Source: F23-B02 sp946405205
GTDB taxonomy: Bacteria; Bacillota; Clostridia; Oscillospirales; Oscillospiraceae
Assembly (NCBI GenBank): GCA_946405205.1
Contig: CAMJGL010000010.1
Span: 17,307-81,306 of the forward strand
DNA: 64,000 nt
Reading direction: 5' to 3'
Shown here: piece after piece, positions 6,584 to 15,013 of the stretch
How the letters are laid out: each line of letters starts with the position of its first letter
Position numbering within the stretch: the first letter of the stretch is position 1
Program-made: the position numbers and the translations under genes
Notes under the pieces: generated by a model
Seen by the model: the letters and a program-made list of their open reading frames with translations, nothing else
What the model was told of the DNA's origin: nothing
The model's database searches: none

Positions 6584-8905
6584 ATGCATAAGATCGCAAA
6601 GCTCATTGTTGACAACCGAAAGCTGATAATGATAATTTTTCTCGCGGCGGCGCTTCTGTCGGTCTATACCTCCACTCTGACGGTTGTTGAGGACGACCTG
6701 AACCGTTTTCTGCCGGAGGATACTGAGACCCGTCAGGGCCTTGACGCCATGGAGGGCGAGTTTATCACCTACGCAACGGCGAAGGTCATGGTGCGGGATA
6801 TTTCCCTTGACGACGCCGGACGTCTCGCGCAGGATATTCAGGCGACAGACGGGATAAGATCCGTGACCTTTGACGATACCGAGCATCATTACAAAGACGG
6901 CTGCGCCCTGTTTGACGTCACATTTGCCGGCGGGGTGGACGACGAGATAAGCGCCGAGGCCCTCGCCGCGCTCAGGGAGCTCGTGTCGGGTGCCGGCGAT
7001 ACGGAGATCTATACCGAGGTCGGCATGGATCTGACCAAGGACATAGTAAATGACATGATATATGTCGGCATCCTGGTGGTCATCATCGTCACCGCTTTGC
7101 TGCTGCTTACCTCCCGCAGCTACGCCGAAGTTCCGGTACTTGTGATAACCTTCGTTGCGGCCGCCGTCCTTCAGCTCGGCACAAATTTCATTTTTGAATC
7201 CATCTCCTTTGTATCGAACGCAGTTACGCTCATACTTCAGCTCGCTCTTGCGATAGACTACGCGGTCATACTGTGCAACCGCTTTGCCGAGGAAAAGCAG
7301 CATCTCGGGCAGTACGACGCCATCGTCGAGGCTCTGGCGAAGGCCATACCCGAGATTTCCTCCTCGAGCCTCACCACCATAGGCGGCCTTATCGCCATGA
7401 CCTTCATGCAGTTCGGTCTCGGCGTCGACCTCGGCAAGGTGCTCATAAAATCAATAATCTTCTCCATGCTCTCGGTGTTTCTGCTGATGCCGGGGCTCCT
7501 GACGGTCTTCGGCAAAGCCATCGAAAAAACGAAGCACCGCAGCTTCATCCCGCGCATCGACGCGGTCGGCCGCTTTGCATGGAAAACGAGAAAGATACTG
7601 CCTCCCGTGTTCATCTGCATCGCGCTGGTGTCCTTTTATTTTGCAAACCGGATCCCGCTGTCGTACAATTACAGGGACGCCTACCCCGTTCGCCTGAACG
7701 AGAGCCAGACCGCCCACGCGCAGATCGTCGAGACCTTCGGCGAGAGCAACACGATGGCTCTGGTGGTGCCCTCCGGCGACTACGAGACCGAAGCGAAAAT
7801 GCTCGATGAGATCGCGGAAAAGGAGCATGTCACCTCGGTGCTGGGCATAGCGAGCGTTGAGGTGCTCGACGGGTTCCGCCTCGGGGACAGGATCACCATC
7901 GGCGAGTTTTCCGAGCTTGCAGGTCTGGACAACGTAACGGCCTCGGCCCTGTTTGCCTACTACGCCGCAAGAAACTCCGATTACGACCTTGTGAAGGAGG
8001 ATCTGCGCCAGTATAAGATCCCGCTCATCGACCTGTTCATGTTCCTGTACGACACCGCGGAAAGCGGCGATATCGAGCTTGATAAGGACAAGCTCGACAT
8101 GGTCGAGTCGCTTTACGCTCAGCTGACCGACGCCAAGGCTCAGCTTCAGGGCAGGCATTACAGTCGTATGCTCATTTACTGCGACACCGCGGTGCAGAGC
8201 GACGAGTCCTACGCACTCATAGAGGAGATACACTCCGTTGCCGAAAGCTATTACGGCGACGACGTCTACGTCACCGGCGACGCCACCGCGTCCCGCGATC
8301 TTGATATGTTCTTTTCGCAAGACAGCCTCATGGTCAGCGTGCTCTCGGCACTGTTCGTGGTCGCAATCATTATATTCACCTTCCGCTCCTTCGGGCTCGC
8401 GGTGCTGCTCATCGCGGTCATCCAGGGCAGCATATGGCTCAATTTCTCCATCCCGTATTTTACCGGCGACCCGATATTCTTCGTCGGCTACCTCATCGTC
8501 AGCGCCATACAGATGGGCGCGAACATTGACTACGCAATAGTCGTATCCAACCGCTATCTCACCCTGCGCGGCCAGCGCTTCTCGCGCCGGAAGGCCGTGA
8601 CGGGAGCTCTCAACGGAGCCCTGCCGACGCTGATAACCTCCGGCAGTATTCTTGCCATAGCCGGGCTGCTCATCGGCATGCTCACCAGCGAGGCGACCAC
8701 CTCCGGCATAGGAATAGCCCTCGGACGGGGCACCTTTATATCACTGCTGCTGGTGCTTTTCGTGCTTCCGCAGATGCTTATCTGGGGGGATAAGTTCATC
8801 AGGAAGACACGGCTTTCAGGGAAAAGCCGCCTGCGCGTGCCGCCTCGCTTCGCCGGCGACTTTGAGGCCGTTGCAAGGGAGCAGAAGCGGCAGCAGTCCC
8901 AATGA
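6584..8905 (+). CDS. MMPL/RND family membrane transporter
   Basis: The 773-residue protein has the classic duplicated RND layout. There is an N-terminal helix, a large extracytoplasmic loop (about 35-160), a helix cluster (about 165-320) with a charged motif in the fourth helix (ALAIDYAVILCNRFAEE), a second loop (about 345-575) and a second cluster with the equivalent 'MGANIDYAIVVSNRYL'. Gram-positive MMPL proteins export lipids, peptides or hydrophobic compounds using the proton gradient; the substrate here is unknown. The ATG at 6584 is preceded by TTGGAG, which overlaps an earlier in-frame TTG. It is followed after about 60 bases by a coiled-coil membrane protein that is probably its partner. 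Confidence 0.88.
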   Translation: MHKIAKLIVDNRKLIMIIFLAAALLSVYTSTLTVVEDDLNRFLPEDTETRQGLDAMEGEFITYATAKVMVRDISLDDAGRLAQDIQATDGIRSVTFDDTEHHYKDGCALFDVTFAGGVDDEISAEALAALRELVSGAGDTEIYTEVGMDLTKDIVNDMIYVGILVVIIVTALLLLTSRSYAEVPVLVITFVAAAVLQLGTNFIFESISFVSNAVTLILQLALAIDYAVILCNRFAEEKQHLGQYDAIVEALAKAIPEISSSSLTTIGGLIAMTFMQFGLGVDLGKVLIKSIIFSMLSVFLLMPGLLTVFGKAIEKTKHRSFIPRIDAVGRFAWKTRKILPPVFICIALVSFYFANRIPLSYNYRDAYPVRLNESQTAHAQIVETFGESNTMALVVPSGDYETEAKMLDEIAEKEHVTSVLGIASVEVLDGFRLGDRITIGEFSELAGLDNVTASALFAYYAARNSDYDLVKEDLRQYKIPLIDLFMFLYDTAESGDIELDKDKLDMVESLYAQLTDAKAQLQGRHYSRMLIYCDTAVQSDESYALIEEIHSVAESYYGDDVYVTGDATASRDLDMFFSQDSLMVSVLSALFVVAIIIFTFRSFGLAVLLIAVIQGSIWLNFSIPYFTGDPIFFVGYLIVSAIQMGANIDYAIVVSNRYLTLRGQRFSRRKAVTGALNGALPTLITSGSILAIAGLLIGMLTSEATTSGIGIALGRGTFISLLLVLFVLPQMLIWGDKFIRKTRLSGKSRLRVPPRFAGDFEAVAREQKRQQSQ

Positions 8906-8969
8906 TGTGAATTAACGCGCGCAAATGATGGGGGAACTCATTTGGGCGCTCTGAGAAAGGAAGAGCAAA

Positions 8970-10598
8970 ATGAAAAGAACATTGTTGACCGCCGTCAGCG
9001 TATGTCTGATACTGGCCTCGATATTCGGCATTTTTGCTGTGAGCGCCGGTATGGACGATATTTCGCAGATACTGCGGTTCAAGAAAAGCCAGAAGGCGGA
9101 TATCCTCGGGTTTGTCGAAGTTCTTGACGGGCGCGTGGCCGAGGTCAGGAAGAACGAGGCCGAGCGCGCCGAGGATGAGAAGGAATTTGCCGAGAGCGTC
9201 GTTACCGACGACATAGGCGGCGAGCAGCTCAGTCAGGGTCAGCAGGAGTATAACGCCGGCGCGGACCGTATCTCCCGGGGGCAGGCTGAGTACGACGAGG
9301 CGGAAAAGCTCTATAATTCAAAGCTTGCCGAGTATAACGCCGCCGAGCAGAGGCTTGCCGACGCCGAGGATCAGCTTGCCGAGGCAAAGCTCCAGCGCGA
9401 CGCCGGTCAGGCAAAGCTCGACGCCGCCACTCCCGCTTACGAGAAGGCAAAGCCCGTTTACGACGCGATAAACCTCATCCCCGGCTCTGACGCGATCGCC
9501 GCCTTTCTCGCCAAGCACGGATACACCTCGATCCAGGAGCTCAAGGACGCGATAAAAGAGTATGAGGACGGGCAGGCGCAGCTTGCCGAGGCAAACGCCA
9601 GGATAGCCGAGGCCGAGCAGGAGATAGCCGACGGCAAGGCACAGCTTGCCGAGGCCAAGGCTCAGCTTGACAAAGGCAAGGCACAGCTTGATGAAGCCAA
9701 GGCTCAACTCGACAGCGGCAGGGCGCAGCTTGCCGACGCGAAAAACCAGCTTATCGCGGGTCAGGCCCAGCTCAACGACAATGTTGAGAAGATGAACGGC
9801 CTCAAGGATCAGCTCACAAAGTATGACGACGCCGAGGCTGCCGTAACGACCGGCATCGCCGCGCTTATGGAGATAGAGGGCATCGCGGACAGAGTCTCGG
9901 ACGAGAGCGATTATGAGTCCGTGCTCGAGGCGGCGAAGGAATACGCCGAGGAGGACGCTGAAAATCTCACCCGGGAGCTGGACCTGCGCAAGAGCCTCAA
10001 CTCCACGCTGCGCATACTCAGCCTCGCCGCCATCCTCGCCGGAGCCGTGGGGCTGGCCGCCGCGCTGCGTCCCAACGGCAAGAAGCTGCTTGCGGCGCTC
10101 ATCGCAAGCGGCGTCGCCGCCGTCGGCGCGGCTGCCGCGAACATTTACGGCTTCACCAACGGTTATCAGTATTTCGTCTACGCGCTTTCCGACGGCTCCG
10201 GCGACGGCAGCCTTCAGCGGGTCGCCATGCTGGTGCTGCTCGCCGTTTCCCTCATAACCGCCGTCCTCGCCGCCGTCTGCACAAAGGCGTATAACGGCGC
10301 TTTCGCCTCCGGCGCGCCGGACGTGATGCCCGTGCCGCCCGCGGACATCGCCGGCGACGATTACGACGACGATGATATGGACGACGAGGAAGACGAGGAC
10401 GAGGCGGAATCGGCAAGGCCGCGCCGCGCCGCCGCACCCTCGGACATAAGCGAGCTTGAGGCGAAGACCCGCAGGCTCAACGAGGAGACCGAGCGCCTTG
10501 AACGCGAAGCGCGGCTGAAGGAATATGAGGCCGCCCAGCGCGAATACGATGAGGCTCTGAAAAAGTACGAGGAAGCCCGCAGGAAAGCCGGAAAATAG
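8970..10598 (+). CDS. membrane-anchored coiled-coil protein, MMPL-linked
   Basis: The 542-residue protein has an N-terminal membrane helix (about 5-27), then about 260 residues of extracytoplasmic coiled coil built on repeats of the type AQLAEAKAQLDKGKAQLDEA. A non-repetitive insert (about 155-190) interrupts the coil. About three membrane helices follow (345-440). The tail is cytoplasmic: an Asp/Glu-rich run, then a second charged coiled coil (about 480-540). The repeats recall YhgE/Pip-like proteins, but I do not claim homology. It follows the MMPL gene and ends at a strong terminator, so the two probably form one complex or export system. A protein with the same architecture is encoded at 40325-41956. 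Confidence 0.75.
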   Translation: MKRTLLTAVSVCLILASIFGIFAVSAGMDDISQILRFKKSQKADILGFVEVLDGRVAEVRKNEAERAEDEKEFAESVVTDDIGGEQLSQGQQEYNAGADRISRGQAEYDEAEKLYNSKLAEYNAAEQRLADAEDQLAEAKLQRDAGQAKLDAATPAYEKAKPVYDAINLIPGSDAIAAFLAKHGYTSIQELKDAIKEYEDGQAQLAEANARIAEAEQEIADGKAQLAEAKAQLDKGKAQLDEAKAQLDSGRAQLADAKNQLIAGQAQLNDNVEKMNGLKDQLTKYDDAEAAVTTGIAALMEIEGIADRVSDESDYESVLEAAKEYAEEDAENLTRELDLRKSLNSTLRILSLAAILAGAVGLAAALRPNGKKLLAALIASGVAAVGAAAANIYGFTNGYQYFVYALSDGSGDGSLQRVAMLVLLAVSLITAVLAAVCTKAYNGAFASGAPDVMPVPPADIAGDDYDDDDMDDEEDEDEAESARPRRAAAPSDISELEAKTRRLNEETERLEREARLKEYEAAQREYDEALKKYEEARRKAGK

Positions 10599-10630
10599 TT
10601 TTTCTGCCGCCGCAGGCAGAAGCGAAAAAC

Positions 10631-10672
10631 AGCCCCCTATGTAGGATAATACGACTGCATAGGGGGCTTTAT
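10631..10672 (+). terminator. terminator of the MMPL/coiled-coil operon
   Basis: AGCCCCCTATG and CATAGGGGGCT form an 11-bp stem around a 16-base loop, followed by TTAT. Confidence 0.75.
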
Positions 10673-10679
10673 CGCGGCA

Positions 10680-10744
10680 CCTATAAAATTGACACAAGCT
10701 GCTGCATTATCTGCCTATCCGCGGACGTGAACGGCAGATATACT
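10680..10744 (+). promoter_or_regulatory. YesN-type box and promoter, copy 1 (upstream of the sensor kinase)
   Basis: Direct repeats CCTATAAAATTGACACA (10680) and CCTATCCGCGGACG (10714) are 34 bp apart. A -10 TATACT (10739-10744) lies 59 bp after the first repeat, and the second repeat covers the -35 position. Copies at 13654 and 14893 have identical spacing. It would make this two-component operon self-regulated. Confidence 0.75.
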
Positions 10745-10764
10745 TATATCAAGGGGTGAATAAT

Positions 10765-12072
10765 ATGCTTCGCATGGAGATCGCGCTGTTCCTTGTTCTG
10801 GCCTTTATCGCCTGCGTGTATTTTTCCGCGGGAAAGAAGTACACGCTGCTGCACCGCACCTTTTCCTTGCTGCTTGCCGTTACGATGGTCCATCTGGCGT
10901 TTGACGCCGCGACAGTTTATACCGTGAACCATCTGGAGACCGTACCGGTGCTCCTGAACGATATCCTGCACAGGCTTTTTATCGGTACCCTTGTGCTGGT
11001 CGTGTATCTGTTTTACCAGTACATCGCCGTTCTTGTGGAGGAGGAAAGCGGGAAGCCGCGGCATCTGGACGCGCCCGCGAAAATATTCCTTGCTATCGCG
11101 GAACTGGGAGTCCTGCTGCTGCCCATTCACTACGCGGTCACGCCCGACGGGAACTACTCCGACGGTATCCACGCCGACGTCTGCTATGTCAGCATGACCT
11201 TCTATCTGTTTCTGTGCGTGTGGCTGCTGCTGCACAACCGTAAGCGGATCGACCCGAAGAAGAAGTTTGCCATCGGCACGGCGCTTGTGATAGAGGTGTG
11301 CGTGTCGCTGCTGCAGGCGTTTCATCCCACCTGGCTCATCAGCGGCATGGGCATCACGCTTATGACCCTGTCGTTCTACCTGACCCTGGAGAATCCGGAC
11401 ATCCTCCGTGCGGAGCTGACGGAGCAGAAGATGTCCATGCTGTATCTGAAAAGCCAGGTAAACCCCCATTTTTTGTATAACACGCTGGACACGATCCGCA
11501 TCCAGGCTCAGCTCAACGGGGACAAAAAAGTAGCAGATCTGCTGATGCGGCTGGTGGATTTCTTCCGGCTCAGCGTAAAGGTGGACAGGCAGATGGTCGC
11601 TCTGGACGATGAGCTGGAGCTGCTGGAGGCGTATATGGAGCTCATGTGCTGCCGCTACCCCGAGCTGCGGTGTGAATATGACATAGACCCGGATCTGGGC
11701 GGCGTTCAGGTGCCCAACTTCATTTTGCAGCCCATCGTGGAAAACAGTCTCCTCCACGGGCTGAAAAACAAGGGCTACCGCGGACAGGTGCGCATATCGG
11801 CCCGTAAAGCGGCGGATGACCGGATGGAGCTTCTCGTCTGCGACAGCGGAAGCGGTTTTGCCGAGGGAAAGAAGGCGGAGATCGACTCCATGCTCCTGAC
11901 CTATGCCAGGCAGCCGGCCAAGCTGGAGGGAAACAGCATCGGCATCCTGAATGTGCAGAAGCGGATAAAGCTGCTCTGCGGGCGGGAATACGGGCTTTCG
12001 TACACCGAAAATCCCACGGGCGGCGTGACGGCGCATCTGCTGCTGCCCGTAAACAAGGAGGATGGAAAATGA
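10765..12072 (+). CDS. YesM/LytS-type sensor histidine kinase
   Basis: The 435-residue protein has about seven N-terminal membrane helices (residues 1-200), a short linker helix, and a His-kinase domain of the PF06580 type. The phospho-acceptor His is in 'QVNPHFLYNTLDTIRIQ'. The ATPase N box (LQPIVENSLLHGLKNKG) and a glycine-rich 'CDSGSGF' follow, ending in a third box 'GIGILNVQKRI'-like region. Such kinases partner AraC-type response regulators like the one encoded next, with a 4-base ATGA overlap. The ATG at 10765 follows AAGGGGTG; a GTG nine bases earlier lies inside that ribosome binding site. The signal is unknown, and the multi-helix sensor suggests a membrane-related or hydrophobic cue. 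Confidence 0.9.
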   Translation: MLRMEIALFLVLAFIACVYFSAGKKYTLLHRTFSLLLAVTMVHLAFDAATVYTVNHLETVPVLLNDILHRLFIGTLVLVVYLFYQYIAVLVEEESGKPRHLDAPAKIFLAIAELGVLLLPIHYAVTPDGNYSDGIHADVCYVSMTFYLFLCVWLLLHNRKRIDPKKKFAIGTALVIEVCVSLLQAFHPTWLISGMGITLMTLSFYLTLENPDILRAELTEQKMSMLYLKSQVNPHFLYNTLDTIRIQAQLNGDKKVADLLMRLVDFFRLSVKVDRQMVALDDELELLEAYMELMCCRYPELRCEYDIDPDLGGVQVPNFILQPIVENSLLHGLKNKGYRGQVRISARKAADDRMELLVCDSGSGFAEGKKAEIDSMLLTYARQPAKLEGNSIGILNVQKRIKLLCGREYGLSYTENPTGGVTAHLLLPVNKEDGK

Positions 12073-12827
12073 AAAAGCTGCGCGTGCTTCTGGTAGACGA
12101 TGAGATAATGATACGCGAGGGCTTCAAGCGGCTCTTTGACTGGGAAGGGCATGACTGCGAGGTCGTGGGCGAGGCCGCCGACGGCATGGAGGCTCTGGCT
12201 CAGATCGACGCTCTGCGCCCGGACATCGTGATCATGGATATCAACATCCCCATCATGAACGGCTTGAAGGTCATACGGCTGAGCCGGATGAAGCACCCCG
12301 ACACCGCCTTTGTCATCGTGTCCGGCTACGACGATTTCGCCTACTGCCGCGAGGCACTGCGGCTGCAGATAACGGACTATATCCTCAAGCCCGTGAACTA
12401 CGAGGAGTTCGGTACCTGCATCGACAATCTGAAGATCTCGCTGTTTCAGCAGCGTGTGTCGGCAGCGCCGGAGCCGGAAAAGCAGGAGGAGCGGACCATC
12501 GCCGGTATCACCCGCTATCTTCAGGAGCATCTGGCGGAGGAAATGAGCCTCTCCGTTCTGGCGGATGAGTTCCACCTCAACCCGCAGTATATCAGCCAGC
12601 TTTTCCGAAACGAGATAGGCGTGAATTTTCTGGCCTATCTCACAAACATACGCATCGAGAAGGCGAAAAAGCTGCTGCTGTCCACCCCTCTTTCCGTTGC
12701 CGAGGTGGCGGAGCGGGCGGGATACGGGGATTACAGGGTTTTCACCAAGGTGTTTAAAAAGTCCGAGGGCGTGACCCCGTCCCAGTACCGGCGCGAGTTT
12801 CTCGACAGCGCGGACACAAACACCTGA
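12069..12827 (+). CDS. YesN-type response regulator with AraC DNA-binding domain
   Basis: The 252-residue protein has a receiver domain (1-120) with acidic pocket DDE at 10-12, phospho-acceptor Asp57 (IVIMDINIPIMNG) and the conserved Lys (YILKPVNYEEF). The C-terminal AraC-type double helix-turn-helix (about 145-250) has 'LADEFHLNPQYISQLFRNE' and 'VAERAGYGDYRVFTKVFKK'. Its gene overlaps the kinase gene by four bases. The shared direct-repeat boxes at 10680, 13654 and 14893 are the natural candidates for its binding sites, because AraC-type regulators usually bind direct repeats next to the -35. Confidence 0.92.
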   Translation: MKKLRVLLVDDEIMIREGFKRLFDWEGHDCEVVGEAADGMEALAQIDALRPDIVIMDINIPIMNGLKVIRLSRMKHPDTAFVIVSGYDDFAYCREALRLQITDYILKPVNYEEFGTCIDNLKISLFQQRVSAAPEPEKQEERTIAGITRYLQEHLAEEMSLSVLADEFHLNPQYISQLFRNEIGVNFLAYLTNIRIEKAKKLLLSTPLSVAEVAERAGYGDYRVFTKVFKKSEGVTPSQYRREFLDSADTNT

Positions 12828-12857
12828 TGAAGCCGGCAGCGTTTTTGGGAGGACGAT

Positions 12858-13610
12858 ATGAATACCGACTATGTTGACCTGACGCCTGAAAATCTGGCGG
12901 ACGAGCACCTGTGCTGCATCATCCGCACGAAAAAGCCCCACCCGGGCGTGGAGGCCAAGCGCCTGTGGCTGGCAGACAGGCTGAAGGAGGGGCATGTGTT
13001 CCGCAAGCTGAACGTAAAGGGCTGCGTGTTCATCGAATATGCTCCGCTGGAAACGGCATGGGTGCCCGTCGTGGGAGACAATTACCTGTACATCTACTGC
13101 CTGTGGGTAACGGGCTCTCCCAAGGGCTGCGGCTTCGGCAGGGCGCTGATGGAATCCTGCATCGCCGATGCGAAGGCTCAGGGGAGATCCGGCATATGCA
13201 TGCTGGGTGCGCAGAAGCAGAAGGCGTGGCTTTCCGACCAGAGCTTCGCGAAGAAATTCGGCTTCGAGGTCGTGGACACGACCCCCGGCGGCTATGAGCT
13301 GCTGGCGCTGTCCTTCGACGGCAGCAGGCCGGCCTTTGCGCCCGCCGCAAGGCGTGAGACGATCGAAAACATGGAGCTGACGGTGTATTACGACCTGCAG
13401 TGCCCATATATCCCGCAGCGGATCGAGACGCTTCGCGCCTATTGCGATGAAAGGGACATACCTGCCTCGTTTATCCTCGTGGACAGTCTGGAAAAGGCCA
13501 AGGCTCTGCCCTGCCCCTTCAATAACTGGGCGGTTTTTTACAGGGGAAAGTTCGTGACCGTCAATCAGATAGACGGCCCCGCGCTGGAACGCATACTGAA
13601 GAAAAGTTAA
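12858..13610 (+). CDS. GNAT acetyltransferase fused to a YoaP domain
   Basis: Residues about 1-160 of this 250-residue protein form a GNAT fold; the acetyl-CoA loop is recognisable at 'SPKGCGFGRALMESCIADAK'. Residues about 175-250 form a thioredoxin-like YoaP domain, with a Cys in 'YYDLQCPYIPQRI'. This fusion matches the Bacillus YoaP family, whose substrate is not established. It lies 30 bp after the response regulator and is followed by a terminator, so it is the third gene of the YesM/YesN operon. Confidence 0.85.
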   Translation: MNTDYVDLTPENLADEHLCCIIRTKKPHPGVEAKRLWLADRLKEGHVFRKLNVKGCVFIEYAPLETAWVPVVGDNYLYIYCLWVTGSPKGCGFGRALMESCIADAKAQGRSGICMLGAQKQKAWLSDQSFAKKFGFEVVDTTPGGYELLALSFDGSRPAFAPAARRETIENMELTVYYDLQCPYIPQRIETLRAYCDERDIPASFILVDSLEKAKALPCPFNNWAVFYRGKFVTVNQIDGPALERILKKS

Positions 13611-13613
13611 GAT

Positions 13614-13645
13614 AACGGAGGTGCATTCTGCGGCGCCTCCGTTTT
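13614..13645 (+). terminator. terminator of the YesM/YesN operon
   Basis: AACGGAGG and CCTCCGTT form the stem with a short inner GC extension, followed by TTTT. Confidence 0.8.
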
Positions 13646-13653
13646 ACTGTTTG

Positions 13654-13718
13654 CCTATAGAACTGACACAAACAGCCGAAAAAACAGCCTATCGCGGACA
13701 GACGGGATAATGTAGAAT
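13654..13718 (+). promoter_or_regulatory. YesN-type box and promoter, copy 2 (upstream of the DUF2975 gene)
   Basis: Direct repeats CCTATAGAACTGACACA (13654) and CCTATCGCGGACAG (13688) are 34 bp apart, and a -10 TAGAAT lies at 13713-13718. Spacing is identical to copies 1 and 3. Confidence 0.75.
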
Positions 13719-13748
13719 AAAGGTGTAAGCAAAACAGGAGGCTGCGTT

Positions 13749-14279
13749 ATGAAATCATTACAGACCATTCAGAAAACCTTCCGTATCTTTCAGATACTCA
13801 CTAAGATAGCCATGATCCTTTCCTTTGTCTGGGCGGGTCTGGCCGCGCTCGGGATGATTTGCGGTATCGTCTGGCAAAGCGGCGGTACGGTGATCGGTGC
13901 CGACCGCGAGCTTATGCTTTTCCTGACCGGGACCGGCAGGCTGACCGAAATGAACGGCATTCTTCTGACGGACACCGTACTTGCCCTGACCGACGGCATT
14001 CTTTTTACATTCGCCCTGCGCTATTTCAAAGCGGAGCAGGCTGACGGCACGCCTTTCACTCACAGCGGCGCCGAACAGATAAAACGCCTCGGCATACTCA
14101 CCGTCGCTCTGCCCCTGGCGGCTGTGATCCTCAGTGCCATCGTGTGCGCCGTCTTCGGTCTGCCGCATGACGCGGCAGGCGACCGCGGCGATCTCACGAG
14201 CGCTGCAACGGGCATCGTTCTCATCCTGGCCTCTCTTATCTTCCGCTACGGCGCGGAGCTTGAGGAGAAGCGCACATGA
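13749..14279 (+). CDS. DUF2975 family membrane protein
   Basis: The 176-residue protein has four hydrophobic segments, and the region 'DGILFTFALRYFKAEQADGTPFTHSGAEQIKRLGI' (residues about 81-115) fits DUF2975. Members of that family usually sit beside a small regulator. Here the partner is instead a 99-residue membrane protein whose ATG overlaps this stop codon (ATGA). The upstream promoter carries the YesN-type box, so these two genes are probably induced by the neighbouring two-component system. The function is unknown. Start supported by ACAGGAGG. Confidence 0.75.
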   Translation: MKSLQTIQKTFRIFQILTKIAMILSFVWAGLAALGMICGIVWQSGGTVIGADRELMLFLTGTGRLTEMNGILLTDTVLALTDGILFTFALRYFKAEQADGTPFTHSGAEQIKRLGILTVALPLAAVILSAIVCAVFGLPHDAAGDRGDLTSAATGIVLILASLIFRYGAELEEKRT

Positions 14280-14575
14280 AAGAGTTTGTATTATCCGCGC
14301 TCCCCTGGGTGATGGTGGGCATCGCGCTGGCGATACTGGCGGTAAGCTTTGGCTCGGAAAAGCGCAGGGGCGAGGCGCGGGGCGCACACATCGCCGTGGG
14401 AGCAAGCTTTGGTCTGCTGCTGGGCGTGACGCTCAACAGCTGCGGCTTATGGGAAAATCATCTGCTCGGGCTTGTTCTCGGCCCTCTGTGGGGAATGGCT
14501 CTGGGGGCGCTTTACAAAGGCGAAGAAGCCCCGGAGCAGGATAAAGGCTCCGATAACGGGACGAAAAAACCATAA
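14276..14575 (+). CDS. small membrane protein, 99 residues
   Basis: Two membrane helices (about 8-26 and 39-60) and a possible third (63-80) are followed by a charged tail. The start overlaps the DUF2975 stop by four bases, showing translational coupling. The unit ends at the hairpin at 14589. I do not recognise the family. Confidence 0.65.
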   Translation: MKEFVLSALPWVMVGIALAILAVSFGSEKRRGEARGAHIAVGASFGLLLGVTLNSCGLWENHLLGLVLGPLWGMALGALYKGEEAPEQDKGSDNGTKKP

Positions 14576-14588
14576 GAAAGCAAGCTAT

Positions 14589-14627
14589 GAAAGACGCGGA
14601 ACGCATGACGTTCCGCGTCTTTTCAGC
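14589..14627 (+). terminator. terminator of the DUF2975 unit, first of two identical 39-bp copies
   Basis: The inverted repeat AAGACGCGGAACG / CGTTCCGCGTCTT is followed by TTTC. The same 39 bases recur at 14850-14888. Confidence 0.8.
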
Positions 14628-14849
14628 GTGTCAAAAAAGTCCTCCCGGACTTTTTTGCACGCTTCAAAAACGCCAAGTTTTTTGTGAAATTTCATTTCAC
14701 GAAAAACCTCGCCATGCTCGTCAAAAAGCCTGATAAATCAGGCATTTTTGATGGCTATTTATCTAATTCGAGGCGGGCTGCCGCCCCCTCGAGCTCCCCC
14801 TGTCCGTCGCTTCATTCTATGCATTCATTTTTAGTTCTTTGACAGTCTG
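14628..14849. other. gene-free, hairpin-rich segment between duplicated terminators
   Basis: No coding sequence is supported here. The segment holds at least three perfect or near-perfect hairpins: AAAAAAGTCC/GGACTTTTTT, GTGAAAT/ATTTCAC and GCCTGAT/ATCAGGC. The 39-bp terminator copy flanks it on both sides. It may be a non-coding mobile or repeat sequence that inserted with duplication, or a decayed intergenic repeat. Confidence 0.5.
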
Positions 14850-14888
14850 GAAAGACGCGGAACGCATGACGTTCCGCGTCTTTTCAGC
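14850..14888 (+). terminator. second copy of the 39-bp terminator
   Basis: Identical to 14589-14627. It lies five bases upstream of the third YesN-type box and has no gene directly before it, so it probably arose by duplication. It may insulate the flavodoxin promoter. Confidence 0.7.
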
Positions 14889-14892
14889 CGCA

Positions 14893-14957
14893 CCTATAAT
14901 TCTGACACATTCTCCTGCAAAAAGCCTCTATCGAACAGGCTTAAAAAATGATAGAAT
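14893..14957 (+). promoter_or_regulatory. YesN-type box and promoter, copy 3 (upstream of the flavodoxin operon)
   Basis: Direct repeats CCTATAATTCTGACACA (14893) and TCTATCGAACAGG (14927) are 34 bp apart, and a -10 TAGAAT lies at 14952-14957. The second repeat is slightly degenerate. Confidence 0.72.
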
Positions 14958-15013
14958 ATATAATGGCAGCCGATATCTGCCGGGTTTAAGCTTTTTTAAG
15001 GAGTGTGCACGAA

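Noticed and set aside
9590..9780. DNA tandem repeat in the coiled-coil gene as a separate element
   Set aside because: The repetition is in codon phase and reflects the AQLxxAKAQL heptad-like protein repeats.
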